Counted from the first letter of the stretch, positions 26,094-34,639 are shown. The stretch: 64,000 nt of DNA from JBFWPF01 sp050250135 (GCA_050250135.1 JBFWPF010000004.1:1-64000); one strand, 5' to 3'. Notes: a model not told the origin generated them from the sequence alone. A program made the numbers and translations.

Positions 26094-27071
26094 TTAGAAG
26101 GGGCAAACTAGCCCATCTATCTCTCGGGTGGCTCGGAAGAGCCAGGGGGAAAGGGTGGGGAGGAGGTGGCCCGCCATGAGGAGGGCAGGGGTCTGGAGGA
26201 GGGCCCGATGAAGGGCCTTGGCAATGGCAATGCGGCGGGTGTAGCGCTTTAGCCACGCCTGACGGAAGAGGGGGGCTTTGTTGTTTAAAATGTACTCGGC
26301 AGCCATCACCCCCGAGGTAATTCCCATCGCTAGCCCCTCGCCACAAATAGGGGCGACGGTACCCGCAGCATCGCCGATAAACAGAGCATTTTCCCAGTTG
26401 GGGACCGGCCGGACCCCAAATTCAGGAGCCGGGACCTCGAGCCAGTCGAAAAGGGGTTTTAGGGGGAAAGGGAGAAGGGAGGAGGGATTGCAGGGCCCCT
26501 TCGAAAGGCAGGCGACATTGAGGGTGTCGGGCGCGACTTGGGAGATCCCCAGGTAGGCCCCTTTAAAAAGATGCATCTCAAGGTGGTCAAGGCTCCCTCG
26601 GAAATGGGCCTTGTAGCCCCGGTAGGGAAAGTGGGGGCGCTTTTGGCCGGTGAGACGCCCAGTACCGATGATGGCGTAGGGAGCAGAGAGCTCCTTTTGT
26701 CCGACCTTCGCGACCCAAAGGTCATCTCGTTTTATCAGACTATCTGCGGAGGTGCTTGTGAGGACTTCGACGCGGGCGGCCAGGGCGGTATCAAAGATAT
26801 AGCGGGGGGCGCTGCCCGCCGCCTGAGGGAGATCGAAGGAGAGCGTGCGGCCCTTGTAGTGAAAGTCGGCGCGGCTAAGGCGGATTTGGGGAGCAAGGCC
26901 CCACCGCTCTAGGATGGGGAGGGCCTCGGGAGAGACAAACTCGCCGCAGACCTTGTGGGAGGGGTAGGTGCCCGCTTCGAGGACGAGGGCGGGGCACCCG
27001 GCATCGGCCAGGTGATTGGCCGCGGCAAGGCCCGCAACACCCCCACCAATGATCAGAACGTGACAATCCAT
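26094..27071 (-). CDS. FAD-dependent monooxygenase/oxidoreductase (SrsC-like)
   Basis: About 325 residues from ATG 27071. Rossmann motif LIIGGGVAGLAAANHLADAG at the N-terminus, VCGEFVSPEAL near residue 45, and the FAD-closing motif ALFIGDAAGTVAPICGEGLAMG. It belongs to the geranylgeranyl-reductase/hydroxylase-like flavoproteins found as the third gene of bacterial type III polyketide operons. It overlaps the methyltransferase end by 19 bases. By analogy with Streptomyces srsABC it would hydroxylate or oxidise a methylated alkylresorcinol. The substrate is inferred. Confidence 0.8.
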   Translation of the reverse strand: MDCHVLIIGGGVAGLAAANHLADAGCPALVLEAGTYPSHKVCGEFVSPEALPILERWGLAPQIRLSRADFHYKGRTLSFDLPQAAGSAPRYIFDTALAARVEVLTSTSADSLIKRDDLWVAKVGQKELSAPYAIIGTGRLTGQKRPHFPYRGYKAHFRGSLDHLEMHLFKGAYLGISQVAPDTLNVACLSKGPCNPSSLLPFPLKPLFDWLEVPAPEFGVRPVPNWENALFIGDAAGTVAPICGEGLAMGITSGVMAAEYILNNKAPLFRQAWLKRYTRRIAIAKALHRALLQTPALLMAGHLLPTLSPWLFRATREIDGLVCPF

Positions 27072-27703
27072 CGAAAGGGCCACCTCCACCTTACCTGATA
27101 AGAGGTGATGGCGCCTTGTGTCAAATAGCGGCCCCACTCCCGCCGGGTAAAGGCTCGCCGGATGGAGAGGAGGCCGTCTTGGGTGATGAGCCGGTTGTGA
27201 AAGAGGCGGGAGGCTACCTCAAAGGAGGCGTAGGCGATAGGGGAGCGGTGGAGATCGCTGAGTATGACCTTTTGCTTGGCAAGGGCCTTGGCCTCTTTTA
27301 GAAATTGGACGAGCTCCTCATCTCCCATGTGGTGGCAGACGAGGGTGGCGGTGACCACATCGACCGGCTCAAGGGCCGCTAGGCTCTTCTCTTGCTGGAC
27401 CTTGAAGGTGAGATTGGGGAGTTTAGGCTGTGTCTTTTGAGCAAAAGCGATTGCCGCCTCGGAGAGGTCGATGCCGGTGACTTGGGCCTGGGGATAGGTT
27501 TTGGCCAGGAGCGCCGTAAAGTAGCCGCCGCCACATCCGACGTCGAGGATCGAGGTAGGGGAGAGGCCCTTAAAGGCCTTGAGGGTGTTCTCATCGCCGC
27601 CGAGGTATTCCCCAATCTGTCCCAATTTCAAAAGGCAGTCGTCGTACTCCTCCGGGGTGTAGTCGCCTGTATCGAGGGCCTCGAGTTCGTAGCTCTTCTT
27701 CAT
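27053..27703 (-). CDS. SAM-dependent methyltransferase (SrsB-like context)
   Basis: 216 residues. SAM-binding motif ILDVGCGGGYFTALLAK at about residue 60 and a class I methyltransferase fold through VVTATLVCHHM. It lies between the type III polyketide synthase and the FAD enzyme. The frame opens upstream at 27712, but those codons belong to the end of the inserted TnpB element; the first ATG on the host side is at 27703 and is also where the insertion begins. The element therefore lies directly in front of the start codon and supplies any upstream ribosome binding site. Confidence 0.85.
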   Translation of the reverse strand: MKKSYELEALDTGDYTPEEYDDCLLKLGQIGEYLGGDENTLKAFKGLSPTSILDVGCGGGYFTALLAKTYPQAQVTGIDLSEAAIAFAQKTQPKLPNLTFKVQQEKSLAALEPVDVVTATLVCHHMGDEELVQFLKEAKALAKQKVILSDLHRSPIAYASFEVASRLFHNRLITQDGLLSIRRAFTRREWGRYLTQGAITSYQVRWRWPFRWIVTF

Positions 27704-27804
27704 CATATGCACGGCATGGAAACCCAGTCCTTCAGGTCTGGGAGGAAATGCCGTCTCCTGGTTGGTGTTGTGTCAAAATTGCGCATTCTAGATAATCCTC
27801 TTAC

Positions 27805-28890
27805 GTGCCCACCAAAACCGTCTGTTGCAAGCTTTCGACCACTGACGAGCAGTCGAGAGCTCTTGTCGATACCAGCCGCCGCTACTCGGATGCCTGTAAC
27901 CTTGTCCTTCAGAGAGCCATTGTGGAGAAGACCCACAATCCCATCAAGCTCCACAAGCTGTGTTACAACGAAATCCGGGAGTGTTTTGGACTGTCTGCCA
28001 ACCTTGCGGTTCGCGCTATCCGCCGCGTGTCAGGCAATTTAACCCGCCTACAGGGTGCAAGAAAGCGGCCTAGGCGATTTCAGCCAAGGAGTGTCGATTA
28101 CGATGCTCGAATCTTCTCCTTTTGGGGCCAGAAGGAGCTCGTTTCCCTGACCACTACGCAAGGAAGGATCCGCCTGCCTATGGTGTTAGGTGATTTCCAA
28201 AGGGGAGCTCTTGAGGGACAGACTCCTACTTCGGCCACTGTGATCAACAAGGGGGGTGTCTGGTACATCCACATTGTCGTCGAATATAACTCCGAAACCG
28301 CTCTGGGAGACGGCGTGATGGGTATCGATTTGGGCATCACGAACATAGTCGCCACCTCGACTGGTCATCTGGAACAGGGGGACTCAAGGCAGACATACAA
28401 AGCCAAACGGGCTGCTATTCGTGCCAGCTTGCAGTCCAAGGGAACGCGGGGAGCCCGGAGGCTTCTGCGCAAATTGTCAGGCCGAGAGAATCGGTCTATC
28501 CGTCACCAGAACCACCTCTTGTCTAAACAGCTGATTGAGGAAGCCAAAAGGCACAAATGCGGTGTGATCCGCATGGAACAGCTTAAGGGGATCCGCAGCA
28601 GAACCAAGACATGGAATAAACACAGGAACCGGATGGTTTCGGGCTGGAGTTTTTACCAGCTGCAGCAGTTTGTCCTCTACAAGGGAAACGCTGTCGGGAT
28701 CACCGTTGAGTGGATCGATCCTGCTTACACGAGCCAGACCTGCCATTCCTGTTTGCAACTGGGCTCTCGTGAGTGGGAGCAATTTTGCTGTACAACCTGT
28801 GGCGATTGCCATGCTGATTTCAATGCGGCGTGTGTGATCTCCTTAGGCGGGGCTGTCTGTAAACCAGCCCGAATCAGCAGCGCTAGCTAG
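27805..28890 (+). CDS. tnpB: TnpB RNA-guided nuclease, copy 1
   Basis: 361 residues, typical for TnpB. RuvC catalytic residues are intact: GIDLGITNIVATS (Asp), IRMEQLKGI (Glu), and DCHADFNAAC (Asp); the zinc finger is TCHSC..CTTCGD. GTG is the start codon; the other copy uses ATG at the same position. About 90% identical to copy 2. TnpB proteins cut DNA next to a target-adjacent motif using an omega RNA transcribed across the right end of the element, which helps retain the element. Probably active by sequence. Confidence 0.93.
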   Translation: MPTKTVCCKLSTTDEQSRALVDTSRRYSDACNLVLQRAIVEKTHNPIKLHKLCYNEIRECFGLSANLAVRAIRRVSGNLTRLQGARKRPRRFQPRSVDYDARIFSFWGQKELVSLTTTQGRIRLPMVLGDFQRGALEGQTPTSATVINKGGVWYIHIVVEYNSETALGDGVMGIDLGITNIVATSTGHLEQGDSRQTYKAKRAAIRASLQSKGTRGARRLLRKLSGRENRSIRHQNHLLSKQLIEEAKRHKCGVIRMEQLKGIRSRTKTWNKHRNRMVSGWSFYQLQQFVLYKGNAVGITVEWIDPAYTSQTCHSCLQLGSREWEQFCCTTCGDCHADFNAACVISLGGAVCKPARISSAS

Positions 28891-28925
28891 CTGAAAGCTT
28901 TCGCCTTTAGGCGAGAGTTGTTTAC
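28891..28925 (+). ncRNA. 3' scaffold of the predicted omega RNA, copy 1
   Basis: The right-end hairpin (TTTCGCC TTT AGGCGAGAG) after the tnpB stop would form the end of the omega RNA scaffold. Its 5' boundary lies inside tnpB and cannot be placed by eye. The guide would begin in host sequence at 28926 (GTCAGTTTGAG..), the 3' end of the polyketide synthase gene read antisense. Confidence 0.45.
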
Positions 28926-29983
28926 GTCAGTTTGAGTCCTTCCATGGACAAGCCCGGCCCAAAGCCGACGCCGATGGTAGGGCCTCGCTTTTCGAGAAGC
29001 TCTTCGAGAACAAAAAGGAAGGTGGGGCTCGACATGTTTCCGTATTTGCGCAGCACCTCCCAAGAGGGGGCAAGCTGCTCTTTGGTCAGGCCGCAAGCCA
29101 TGCCGATGCCGTGGAGTATCGCCTTGCCACCGGGATGGAAGGCCCACTGACACCCCTCAAGATCCCCAAAGCCGGCGACAAACTGCCTAATTTCTCGCCG
29201 TATGGAGAGGGGAACCTCCTCGGTCAGGGTCATCAGGTAGCCGGTATCCCCCGCCCGCCAGGTCATCTGGTCCAGGCTCTCTTCAAATGCCAGCGCCCGA
29301 TGTTCCCCAATCTCCCACAGGGAGGTCTCATCGGCGGTGGGCTCACAGCCGACGACGACCGCTGCCGAGCCATCGGCAAAAAGGGCGTTGCTGACAAAGG
29401 CCTCGGGGTGGTTGTCGGCTTGGAAGTGGAGGGAGCAGAGCTCGGTGCAGATGGCGAGGATCCGGGCCTTTGGATTTTCCCGGGCAAAGGCCTTGGCGAC
29501 CTTCAGCACACTAAAGGCGCCAAAGCACCCCATGTTGTTGATCCCCAGCCGGACCACACTCCGCCTCAATCCCAAGGCATCGGTAAGTAAAAATTCGATT
29601 CCGGGGGCCATTACCCCGGTGCAGGAGGCGTGAAGGATGTGGGTGATCCCCTCTGGGTTGCCCCCCCACTGCTCGAGGGCCTTGCGGGCACTCTTTTCAG
29701 CGAGCTTAGGGGCCTCCCTCCAGTAGAGCTCATTGCGCCGCCCTGTCCCAGGGACCCTGTTGGGGTAGTCCTGGCCAAAAAGCTCGCCGCTCAGGGGGGA
29801 CTGGAGGAAGTCCTGAGCCACTGTATACCGGTGCTCGATCCCTGAGCGGCAAAAGATCCGCCGGCACTTTTCGGCATCTGCCCCCTGGAGCCCAAGGGTT
29901 TGGATCACGCTTTCGACAATAACTTCTTGCCTCCCCCCGTGCTCAGGCAGGGCGGTCGCAAGGGAGAGGATGGAGGGGTTCAT
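28922..29983 (-). CDS. type III polyketide synthase (chalcone-synthase-like)
   Basis: 353 residues. The catalytic triad is visible: Cys153 in NNMGCFGAF, His283 in FHPGGKAIL and Asn316 in YGNMSSP. The C-terminal GFGPGLSMEGL loop is conserved. Such enzymes extend fatty acyl-CoA starters with malonyl-CoA to alkylresorcinols or pyrones. First gene of a three-gene srsABC-like operon with the methyltransferase and FAD enzyme, now split by a TnpB element. Its last codon and TAA stop are partly formed by the element end; the pre-insertion end reconstructs as ACA TGA, so only the stop codon changed and the protein ends in Thr in both states. Confidence 0.92.
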   Translation of the reverse strand: MNPSILSLATALPEHGGRQEVIVESVIQTLGLQGADAEKCRRIFCRSGIEHRYTVAQDFLQSPLSGELFGQDYPNRVPGTGRRNELYWREAPKLAEKSARKALEQWGGNPEGITHILHASCTGVMAPGIEFLLTDALGLRRSVVRLGINNMGCFGAFSVLKVAKAFARENPKARILAICTELCSLHFQADNHPEAFVSNALFADGSAAVVVGCEPTADETSLWEIGEHRALAFEESLDQMTWRAGDTGYLMTLTEEVPLSIRREIRQFVAGFGDLEGCQWAFHPGGKAILHGIGMACGLTKEQLAPSWEVLRKYGNMSSPTFLFVLEELLEKRGPTIGVGFGPGLSMEGLKLT

Positions 29984-30182
29984 AGGGGCTACAGTTTACC
30001 AGAGGGGGGGGATTTGCGACATAACTCAATGCCCTAGGGGGTTTACTCCTTCTTCCGCAATAACCTCTCTCTTGTTGCCAATCTGACCGATTCTCTTCAG
30101 AAAGGGGGAACCCGGTTTGGGGATTCACCTTACGATACTAAGAGGCCTAGTCGAAAAGTAGGCGCTTAGGGATGGTGGGGCT

Positions 30183-32525
30183 ATGCGACGCCCCACCTCC
30201 CTCTACCGGATCCAGTTTCACAGGGGCTTTACCCTTAGAGATGCCCTCCCCCTTCTCGATTATTGGAGCAGGCTTGGGATAAGCCACCTCTACGCCTCAC
30301 CGCTGACACTTGCGGTGCCCGGCAGCCTCCACGGCTACGATGTGCTCGACTATGGGCAGATCGATCCCGATCGGGGAAATGAAGAGGACCTTGAAGCCCT
30401 TGTCAATGGGCTGCGCGAGAGAGAGATGGGCCTTGTCCTCGATATCGTTCCGAATCACATGGCGATCTCCCATCCCGGTAACCGGTGGTGGTGGGATGTG
30501 CTCGAAAAGGGGCCAGGTTCTGCCTACGCAGGCTATTTCGACATCGACTGGGAGGGGGGGAAGGTGGTCCTCCCCTGTTTGGCCCGCCCCCTCGAGGAGG
30601 CGGTAGAGAGGGGAGAGCTGCGGCTGGTGGAAGAGGGGGGGCGCCCTTTGGTAGCGAGTTTCGAACGCCGCTTTCCGCTAAAGAGCGAGCCAAAAGGAAG
30701 GGAGCTGCTGGCGCTGCTAGCGGAGCAGCACTACGAGCTCTGCTACTGGCGAGAGGGGAGCCGCCGGATCAACTACCGCCGCTTTTTCGACATCTATGAC
30801 TTGGCAGGGCTAAGGGTGGAGGAGAGGCGGGTCTTCGACGATGTCCACCGGCTGGTTCTAGAGTGGGTAGGGCGGGGTTGGATCGATGGCCTCCGGATTG
30901 ACCACGTCGATGGGATGGCCGACCCGACTCAGTACCTGATCGACCTGCGCAAAGCAGCCCCCCATGCTCTATTGTGGGTAGAAAAAATTTTAGTTGGAAA
31001 GGAGAGGCTTCCTGAGCAGTGGCCGGTCGAGGGGACCACGGGCTACGACTACCTCAACTCAGTGGGGGGGCTCTTTGTCGACTCGGGGAATCGGGAGCTC
31101 TTTGAGGCGATCTACCGGGAGTTTACCGGCATTCAGGAGGGGCCTCTGGAGGTAGTGGTGGAGGCAAAGCGGGAGGTTTTGGAGCGCTCCTTTATCAGCG
31201 AGGTGGAGCGGCTATCCGCACCGGGTAAAGAGGTGGTGCAGGCGGTGGCCGCAGCCTTTCCGGTCTACCGGACCTACTTTAGGCCGGGTGAGGAGACAGC
31301 GGAGGACCGGCCCCACCTCGAGGCGGCGATCGAGACCGCAAAGAGACTGCGCCCCTCCTTGGCTTCAGCCCTCGATGGGTTTCTAGAGCTCTTCTCGGAG
31401 AGGGGAGACTTCGTCCGGCGCTTTCAGCAGCTGACCGGCCCGGTGATGGCCAAAGGGGTAGAGGATACCGCCTTCTACCGCTACTTCCCGCTCGCTTCCG
31501 TCAATGAGGTGGGGGGAGAGGTGGGGGACTTTGGGGTGACGGTCGAGGAGTTCCATAAGCAAAATCGGGAGCGGCTAGAGAGATTCCCCCATACATTGCT
31601 GACCACCTCGACTCACGACACCAAGCGGTCGGGCGATGTCCGGATGCGGATCCACGCCCTCTCAGAGATACCGGAGGAGTGGAGCGCTGCTCTTCTCCGT
31701 TGGCACAGCGAAGCGAGCGGCTGGGGCATCGACCTTGATCCCAACACCGAGTATTTGCTTTATCAGACGATGGTGGGGGCGTGGCCCCACGGGTATGAGC
31801 CCGATTTTAGGGAGCGGCTCATCGCCTACATGGAGAAGGCGGGAAAGGAGGGGAAGGTCCAAACAAGCTGGACCGACCCCAATCCCGAGTACTGGGAAAG
31901 GCTTGAGGCCTTTATCGGCCGGTGCCTTGATCCAGCTTGCCCCTTTCGCGAGGATTTCATCCGCTTAGCGGATCGGGTCGCCAAGGCAGGGCGGATGAAT
32001 GGCCTCTCCCAGCTGGTGCTCAAGTTGGCCTCCCCCGGCATTCCCGAGTTTTACCAGGGGACGGAGCTTTACCAGCTCACCCTTGTCGACCCCGACAACC
32101 GCCGCCCTGTCGATTATGAGGGGAGGGTGTGGGCTCTCGGCGAGGTGGAGGAGAGGCTGCCGGCCGACTGTCCCGATCCGATTCAGAAGTTGGCGGTGAT
32201 CCGCGCTGGTCTCCATCTTCGAAGGGCCCTACCAGAGCTATTCTGGAGGGGGCGCTACTTGCCTCTGGAGGTGCGGGGAGAGGGGGCTCGCCATGTGATG
32301 GCTTTTGCTAGGGAGTGGGAGGGGAGGTGTGTCGTTGCAGCCGTGAGTCGGTTTTCCCTCCAATTCACCGGATGGGGGGAGACGACCGTTGTGCTGCCGC
32401 CGGAGGTAGCGGGGCGGTACCACGATACCCTCTCCCGTCAGGAATTTGAGGGGTTAGAGCTCTCAGCTGAGGCTCTCTTCAGCCGGATGCCGGTAGCTCT
32501 TCTGGAGCGAGGTTCCAGCTCCTAA
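30183..32525 (+). CDS. treY: malto-oligosyltrehalose synthase
   Basis: Isomerises the reducing-end linkage of maltodextrins to a trehalose unit. 780 residues, right for TreY. GH13 features: N-terminal TSLYRIQFHRGFT, YASPL, IVPNHMA, nucleophile region DGLRIDHVDGMADP (about 235-248), general acid in LLWVEKILV, and STHDTKRSGDVR. The usual partner TreZ is not in the window. It is divergent from the polyketide operon; the 199-base gap contains no clear promoter. A TTTATCAGACG motif lies at 31759. Confidence 0.92.
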   Translation: MRRPTSLYRIQFHRGFTLRDALPLLDYWSRLGISHLYASPLTLAVPGSLHGYDVLDYGQIDPDRGNEEDLEALVNGLREREMGLVLDIVPNHMAISHPGNRWWWDVLEKGPGSAYAGYFDIDWEGGKVVLPCLARPLEEAVERGELRLVEEGGRPLVASFERRFPLKSEPKGRELLALLAEQHYELCYWREGSRRINYRRFFDIYDLAGLRVEERRVFDDVHRLVLEWVGRGWIDGLRIDHVDGMADPTQYLIDLRKAAPHALLWVEKILVGKERLPEQWPVEGTTGYDYLNSVGGLFVDSGNRELFEAIYREFTGIQEGPLEVVVEAKREVLERSFISEVERLSAPGKEVVQAVAAAFPVYRTYFRPGEETAEDRPHLEAAIETAKRLRPSLASALDGFLELFSERGDFVRRFQQLTGPVMAKGVEDTAFYRYFPLASVNEVGGEVGDFGVTVEEFHKQNRERLERFPHTLLTTSTHDTKRSGDVRMRIHALSEIPEEWSAALLRWHSEASGWGIDLDPNTEYLLYQTMVGAWPHGYEPDFRERLIAYMEKAGKEGKVQTSWTDPNPEYWERLEAFIGRCLDPACPFREDFIRLADRVAKAGRMNGLSQLVLKLASPGIPEFYQGTELYQLTLVDPDNRRPVDYEGRVWALGEVEERLPADCPDPIQKLAVIRAGLHLRRALPELFWRGRYLPLEVRGEGARHVMAFAREWEGRCVVAAVSRFSLQFTGWGETTVVLPPEVAGRYHDTLSRQEFEGLELSAEALFSRMPVALLERGSSS

Positions 32526-33075
32526 CTTCCAGGTGACTCCCCAAAAGAAAATCGCAGAGGTGGCCCGTGCTGACCTTGCGCCGCTCGGGGTCGAGGAGGC
32601 GGATCACCCCTCCACTTCCGACGCCAAGAATCACCGCATCGGAGGGGTACCTCTCCTTTAGCGCAGCAAACCAGCCCTCCAGCCCCTCTCGCACTTCACC
32701 CTCACTCCCTCCAAAGAGCCCCTTTGGCCAGGTTCCCCGCTCTTGCCACTCGGTGTAGGCCTCGGGCCACCCCTCGATTAGCTCCGGGCCCGTTTTTCCC
32801 TCCCACGGCCCATAGTCGATCTCGTTGAGCGCCTCGGTGGTCAGAAGCTCGCCTGTATAGCCCATCGCTCTAGCGGCAATCTCGGCCGTCTCCCGCTGCC
32901 GCCTTAAGCTGCCCGAATAGATGGCCGCAATCGGTAGATCGCAGAGCGCCTCTCCGAGCGCCTGTGCTTGTGCCCGCCCACTCTCTACCAGGGGGAGATC
33001 GGTCTTGCTCCCAACTTGAAAGGGGGTGTCGCCAGGGCCAAAGGTGTTGCCATGCCGGGCAAGCAGGAGCCTCAT
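32479..33075 (-). CDS. histidine phosphatase-fold protein lacking the second catalytic His
   Basis: 198 residues. The RHG motif (LARHGNTFG, nucleophile His8), the YSGSLRRQRETAE block and the acid region NEIDYGPWEG are present. In place of the usual second histidine (V-H-GGVIR) it reads GVGSGGVIR, with Ser154. That His normally stabilises the phosphohistidine, so activity may be lost or changed. Its start overlaps the end of kdsB by 4 bases, which suggests a role tied to KDO or envelope sugar metabolism. The 3' end overlaps the convergent treY by 47 bases. Confidence 0.8.
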   Translation of the reverse strand: MRLLLARHGNTFGPGDTPFQVGSKTDLPLVESGRAQAQALGEALCDLPIAAIYSGSLRRQRETAEIAARAMGYTGELLTTEALNEIDYGPWEGKTGPELIEGWPEAYTEWQERGTWPKGLFGGSEGEVREGLEGWFAALKERYPSDAVILGVGSGGVIRLLDPERRKVSTGHLCDFLLGSHLEVRSWNLAPEELPASG

Positions 33076-33839
33076 ACAAGTTCGCCCTCACGCTCGATGA
33101 TCTCCTCTACGGTGGCGATATCCTCGGGGCGGTCGACCGAACCGTGAGTCCTTCCCCGGTAATCGACCTCCACAATGCGGATGGGGATCCCATTCTCTAG
33201 GGCCCGCAATTGCTCGAGTCCCTCGGTTTTTTCAAGGGGGCTCTGCGGAAGCCTAGTGAGCCTAAGGAGAGCCTCCCTGCGGTAGGCGTAGAGGCCGATA
33301 TGGCGGAAAATCTCCGGCTCCCCCTTTCGGGAGAAGGGGAGGAGCGCTTTTGAGAAGTAGAGCGCATCGCGATTAAGGTCGAAGACGACGGTCGTGCCGG
33401 TCGAGGAGCCCTCTCTTTTGGATTGGATGAAGGCGACTTTAGCCTCTCCCGTTAGGCGCACTGCGGGCGTTGCCACCTCCACGTTGGGGTGGCGCTCCAT
33501 CTCATCCAGTAGAGCCTTGACGACCCAAGGGGGGGTTAGGGGCGCGTCCCCTTGCAAGACGAGGATGACAGCGGCATCGGGAAAGTGGTCGGCCACCTCA
33601 GCTGCTCTGTCGCTCCCCGTCTTGTGGGTGGGGTGGGTCATCACCACCTCTGCACCGAACCCCTTTGCAAAGTGGGCAAGCTCGGCATCGTCGGTCGCCA
33701 CCACGACTTGGGCCCCCGCGGCCCTTCCAATTCGCCATACCCGCTCTACCATCGCCACCCCCTTAATTTTGGCCAGCGGCTTATTGGGAAAGCGGGTCGA
33801 GCCCATCCGGGCCGGAATGACAATCAGGGGGTGGGTCAT
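33072..33839 (-). CDS. kdsB: 3-deoxy-manno-octulosonate cytidylyltransferase
   Basis: Activates KDO as CMP-KDO for the inner core of lipopolysaccharide. 255 residues, full length. Motifs: VIPARMGSTRFPNKPL, VVATDD, THKTGSDRAAEV, VLQGDAPL, and RHIGLYAYRREAL. QGDAP replaces the more usual QGDEP. Start ATG at 33839. It is followed without a gap by the altered histidine phosphatase. Confirms an LPS-bearing Gram-negative organism. Confidence 0.95.
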   Translation of the reverse strand: MTHPLIVIPARMGSTRFPNKPLAKIKGVAMVERVWRIGRAAGAQVVVATDDAELAHFAKGFGAEVVMTHPTHKTGSDRAAEVADHFPDAAVILVLQGDAPLTPPWVVKALLDEMERHPNVEVATPAVRLTGEAKVAFIQSKREGSSTGTTVVFDLNRDALYFSKALLPFSRKGEPEIFRHIGLYAYRREALLRLTRLPQSPLEKTEGLEQLRALENGIPIRIVEVDYRGRTHGSVDRPEDIATVEEIIEREGELV

Positions 33840-33968
33840 AGGTTGGAGCTTATTGCACTGGTAGATATGGGGTCAAGCATCTGATTATTAGCACTTAAGG
33901 AAATAAGGAAAATTCCATTGAGGGAAAGTGGGAAATTCGGTAATATGGAAATAGGCAAGGAGGGAAAG

Positions 33969-34208
33969 ATGGAAAAGCTCGTAGAATCGGATGGAAAGGG
34001 GCGGCTTACTCTAGGAACAAAGTACGCCTATTTAAGATTCATTGTCGAAGAAAAGGATGGGGACCTTGTGCTGAAGAAGGTGGTGGTTGTCCCCGAGAAG
34101 GAGCTGTGGCTCTATCAAAACCCTGAAGCTTTTCGCCTTGTGCAAGAGGGGCTTGAGCAAGCTAAGAGGGGAGAGCTCCACGACTACCCCCTAGATTTTA
34201 CTGAGTAG
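33969..34208 (+). CDS. type II antitoxin, AbrB-like N-terminus
   Basis: 79 residues from ATG 33969, which has AAGGAGGG upstream; the frame also opens earlier at 33918. An N-terminal VESDGKGRLTLG resembles an AbrB/SpoVT swapped-hairpin start, and the C-terminal LWLYQNPEAFRLVQEGLEQAKRGE is characteristic of antitoxins that precede RelE-like toxins. It would repress its own promoter and block the toxin. Two bases separate it from the toxin start. Confidence 0.75.
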   Translation: MEKLVESDGKGRLTLGTKYAYLRFIVEEKDGDLVLKKVVVVPEKELWLYQNPEAFRLVQEGLEQAKRGELHDYPLDFTE

Positions 34209-34210
34209 AC

Positions 34211-34528
34211 ATGTTCGCGCTAAAATGGACCAGCCGGGCAATTACGGACTTTGAGCGGATCAAGAGCGAGGGAGCTAAGAAAAAGGGGTCGCGCCAGGCA
34301 GGTCTGTTAAAACAGGTGACAAAGGCCCTTGAGATTTTGTCTCACAATCCGCGACATCCCGGGCTTCAGACGCATGCCTACTCACGGCTCCAGCACCCTT
34401 GGTCCCCCAAGGAAAAGGTTTTTGAGGCCTATGCGCAAAACCGCACTCCAGGCGCTTACCGCGTCATGTGGTGCTACGGTCCGGAGTCTGACCAGATTAC
34501 CATTTTGGCGATCATTCCCCATCCGTAG
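34211..34528 (+). CDS. RelE/ParE-fold toxin
   Basis: 105 residues. The N-terminal LKWTSRAITDFERI helix and the C-terminal strands YAQNRTPGAYRVMWCYGP and ITILAIIPHP are typical of this toxin family, with an unusual SPKEKVFEAY insert before the core strands. The expected action is mRNA cleavage on the ribosome, neutralised by the protein encoded just upstream. The pair seems complete, unlike the higBA remnant at the start of the window. Confidence 0.8.
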   Translation: MFALKWTSRAITDFERIKSEGAKKKGSRQAGLLKQVTKALEILSHNPRHPGLQTHAYSRLQHPWSPKEKVFEAYAQNRTPGAYRVMWCYGPESDQITILAIIPHP

Positions 34529-34533
34529 GCTCT

Positions 34534-34639
34534 GCGTACGCCCTTAGAAAGTTATGGCGCCGTCCTCTTACTGCATCGGCCACCTTGTTGGCTCGATTCG
34601 CTAAGAGGCCGCCTGCCATAACTTTCTAAGGACGTACGC
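34534..34639. repeat. 106-bp inverted-repeat element (MITE-like or long hairpin)
   Basis: Arms of 25 bases: GCGTACGCCCTTAGAAAGTT(ATGGC) at 34534-34558 and (GCCAT)AACTTTCTAAGGACGTACGC at 34615-34639, differing at two bases. A second inner pair CCTCTTA / TAAGAGG lies inside. Located between the toxin gene and the GH63-type gene. It could be a miniature transposable element or a bidirectional terminator; the arm length favours the former. Confidence 0.75.

Larger units (their letters stand above)
27704..28925 (+). mobile_element. IS200/IS605-type tnpB-only element, copy 1
   Basis: 1222 bp by comparison with the copy at 48072-49293. Left end: imperfect hairpin GGCATGGAAACCCAG..CTGGGAGGAAATGCC (about 27714-27753). 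Right end: short hairpin TTTCGCCTTTAGGCGAGAG followed by TTGTTTAC. No tnpA is present. The sequence left of the element is TTCAT in both copies and the right flank begins GT, so the target read TTCAT^GT. Rejoining the flanks restores an ATGA overlap between the polyketide synthase and the methyltransferase; the inserted end now provides a TAA stop. Confidence 0.85.
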
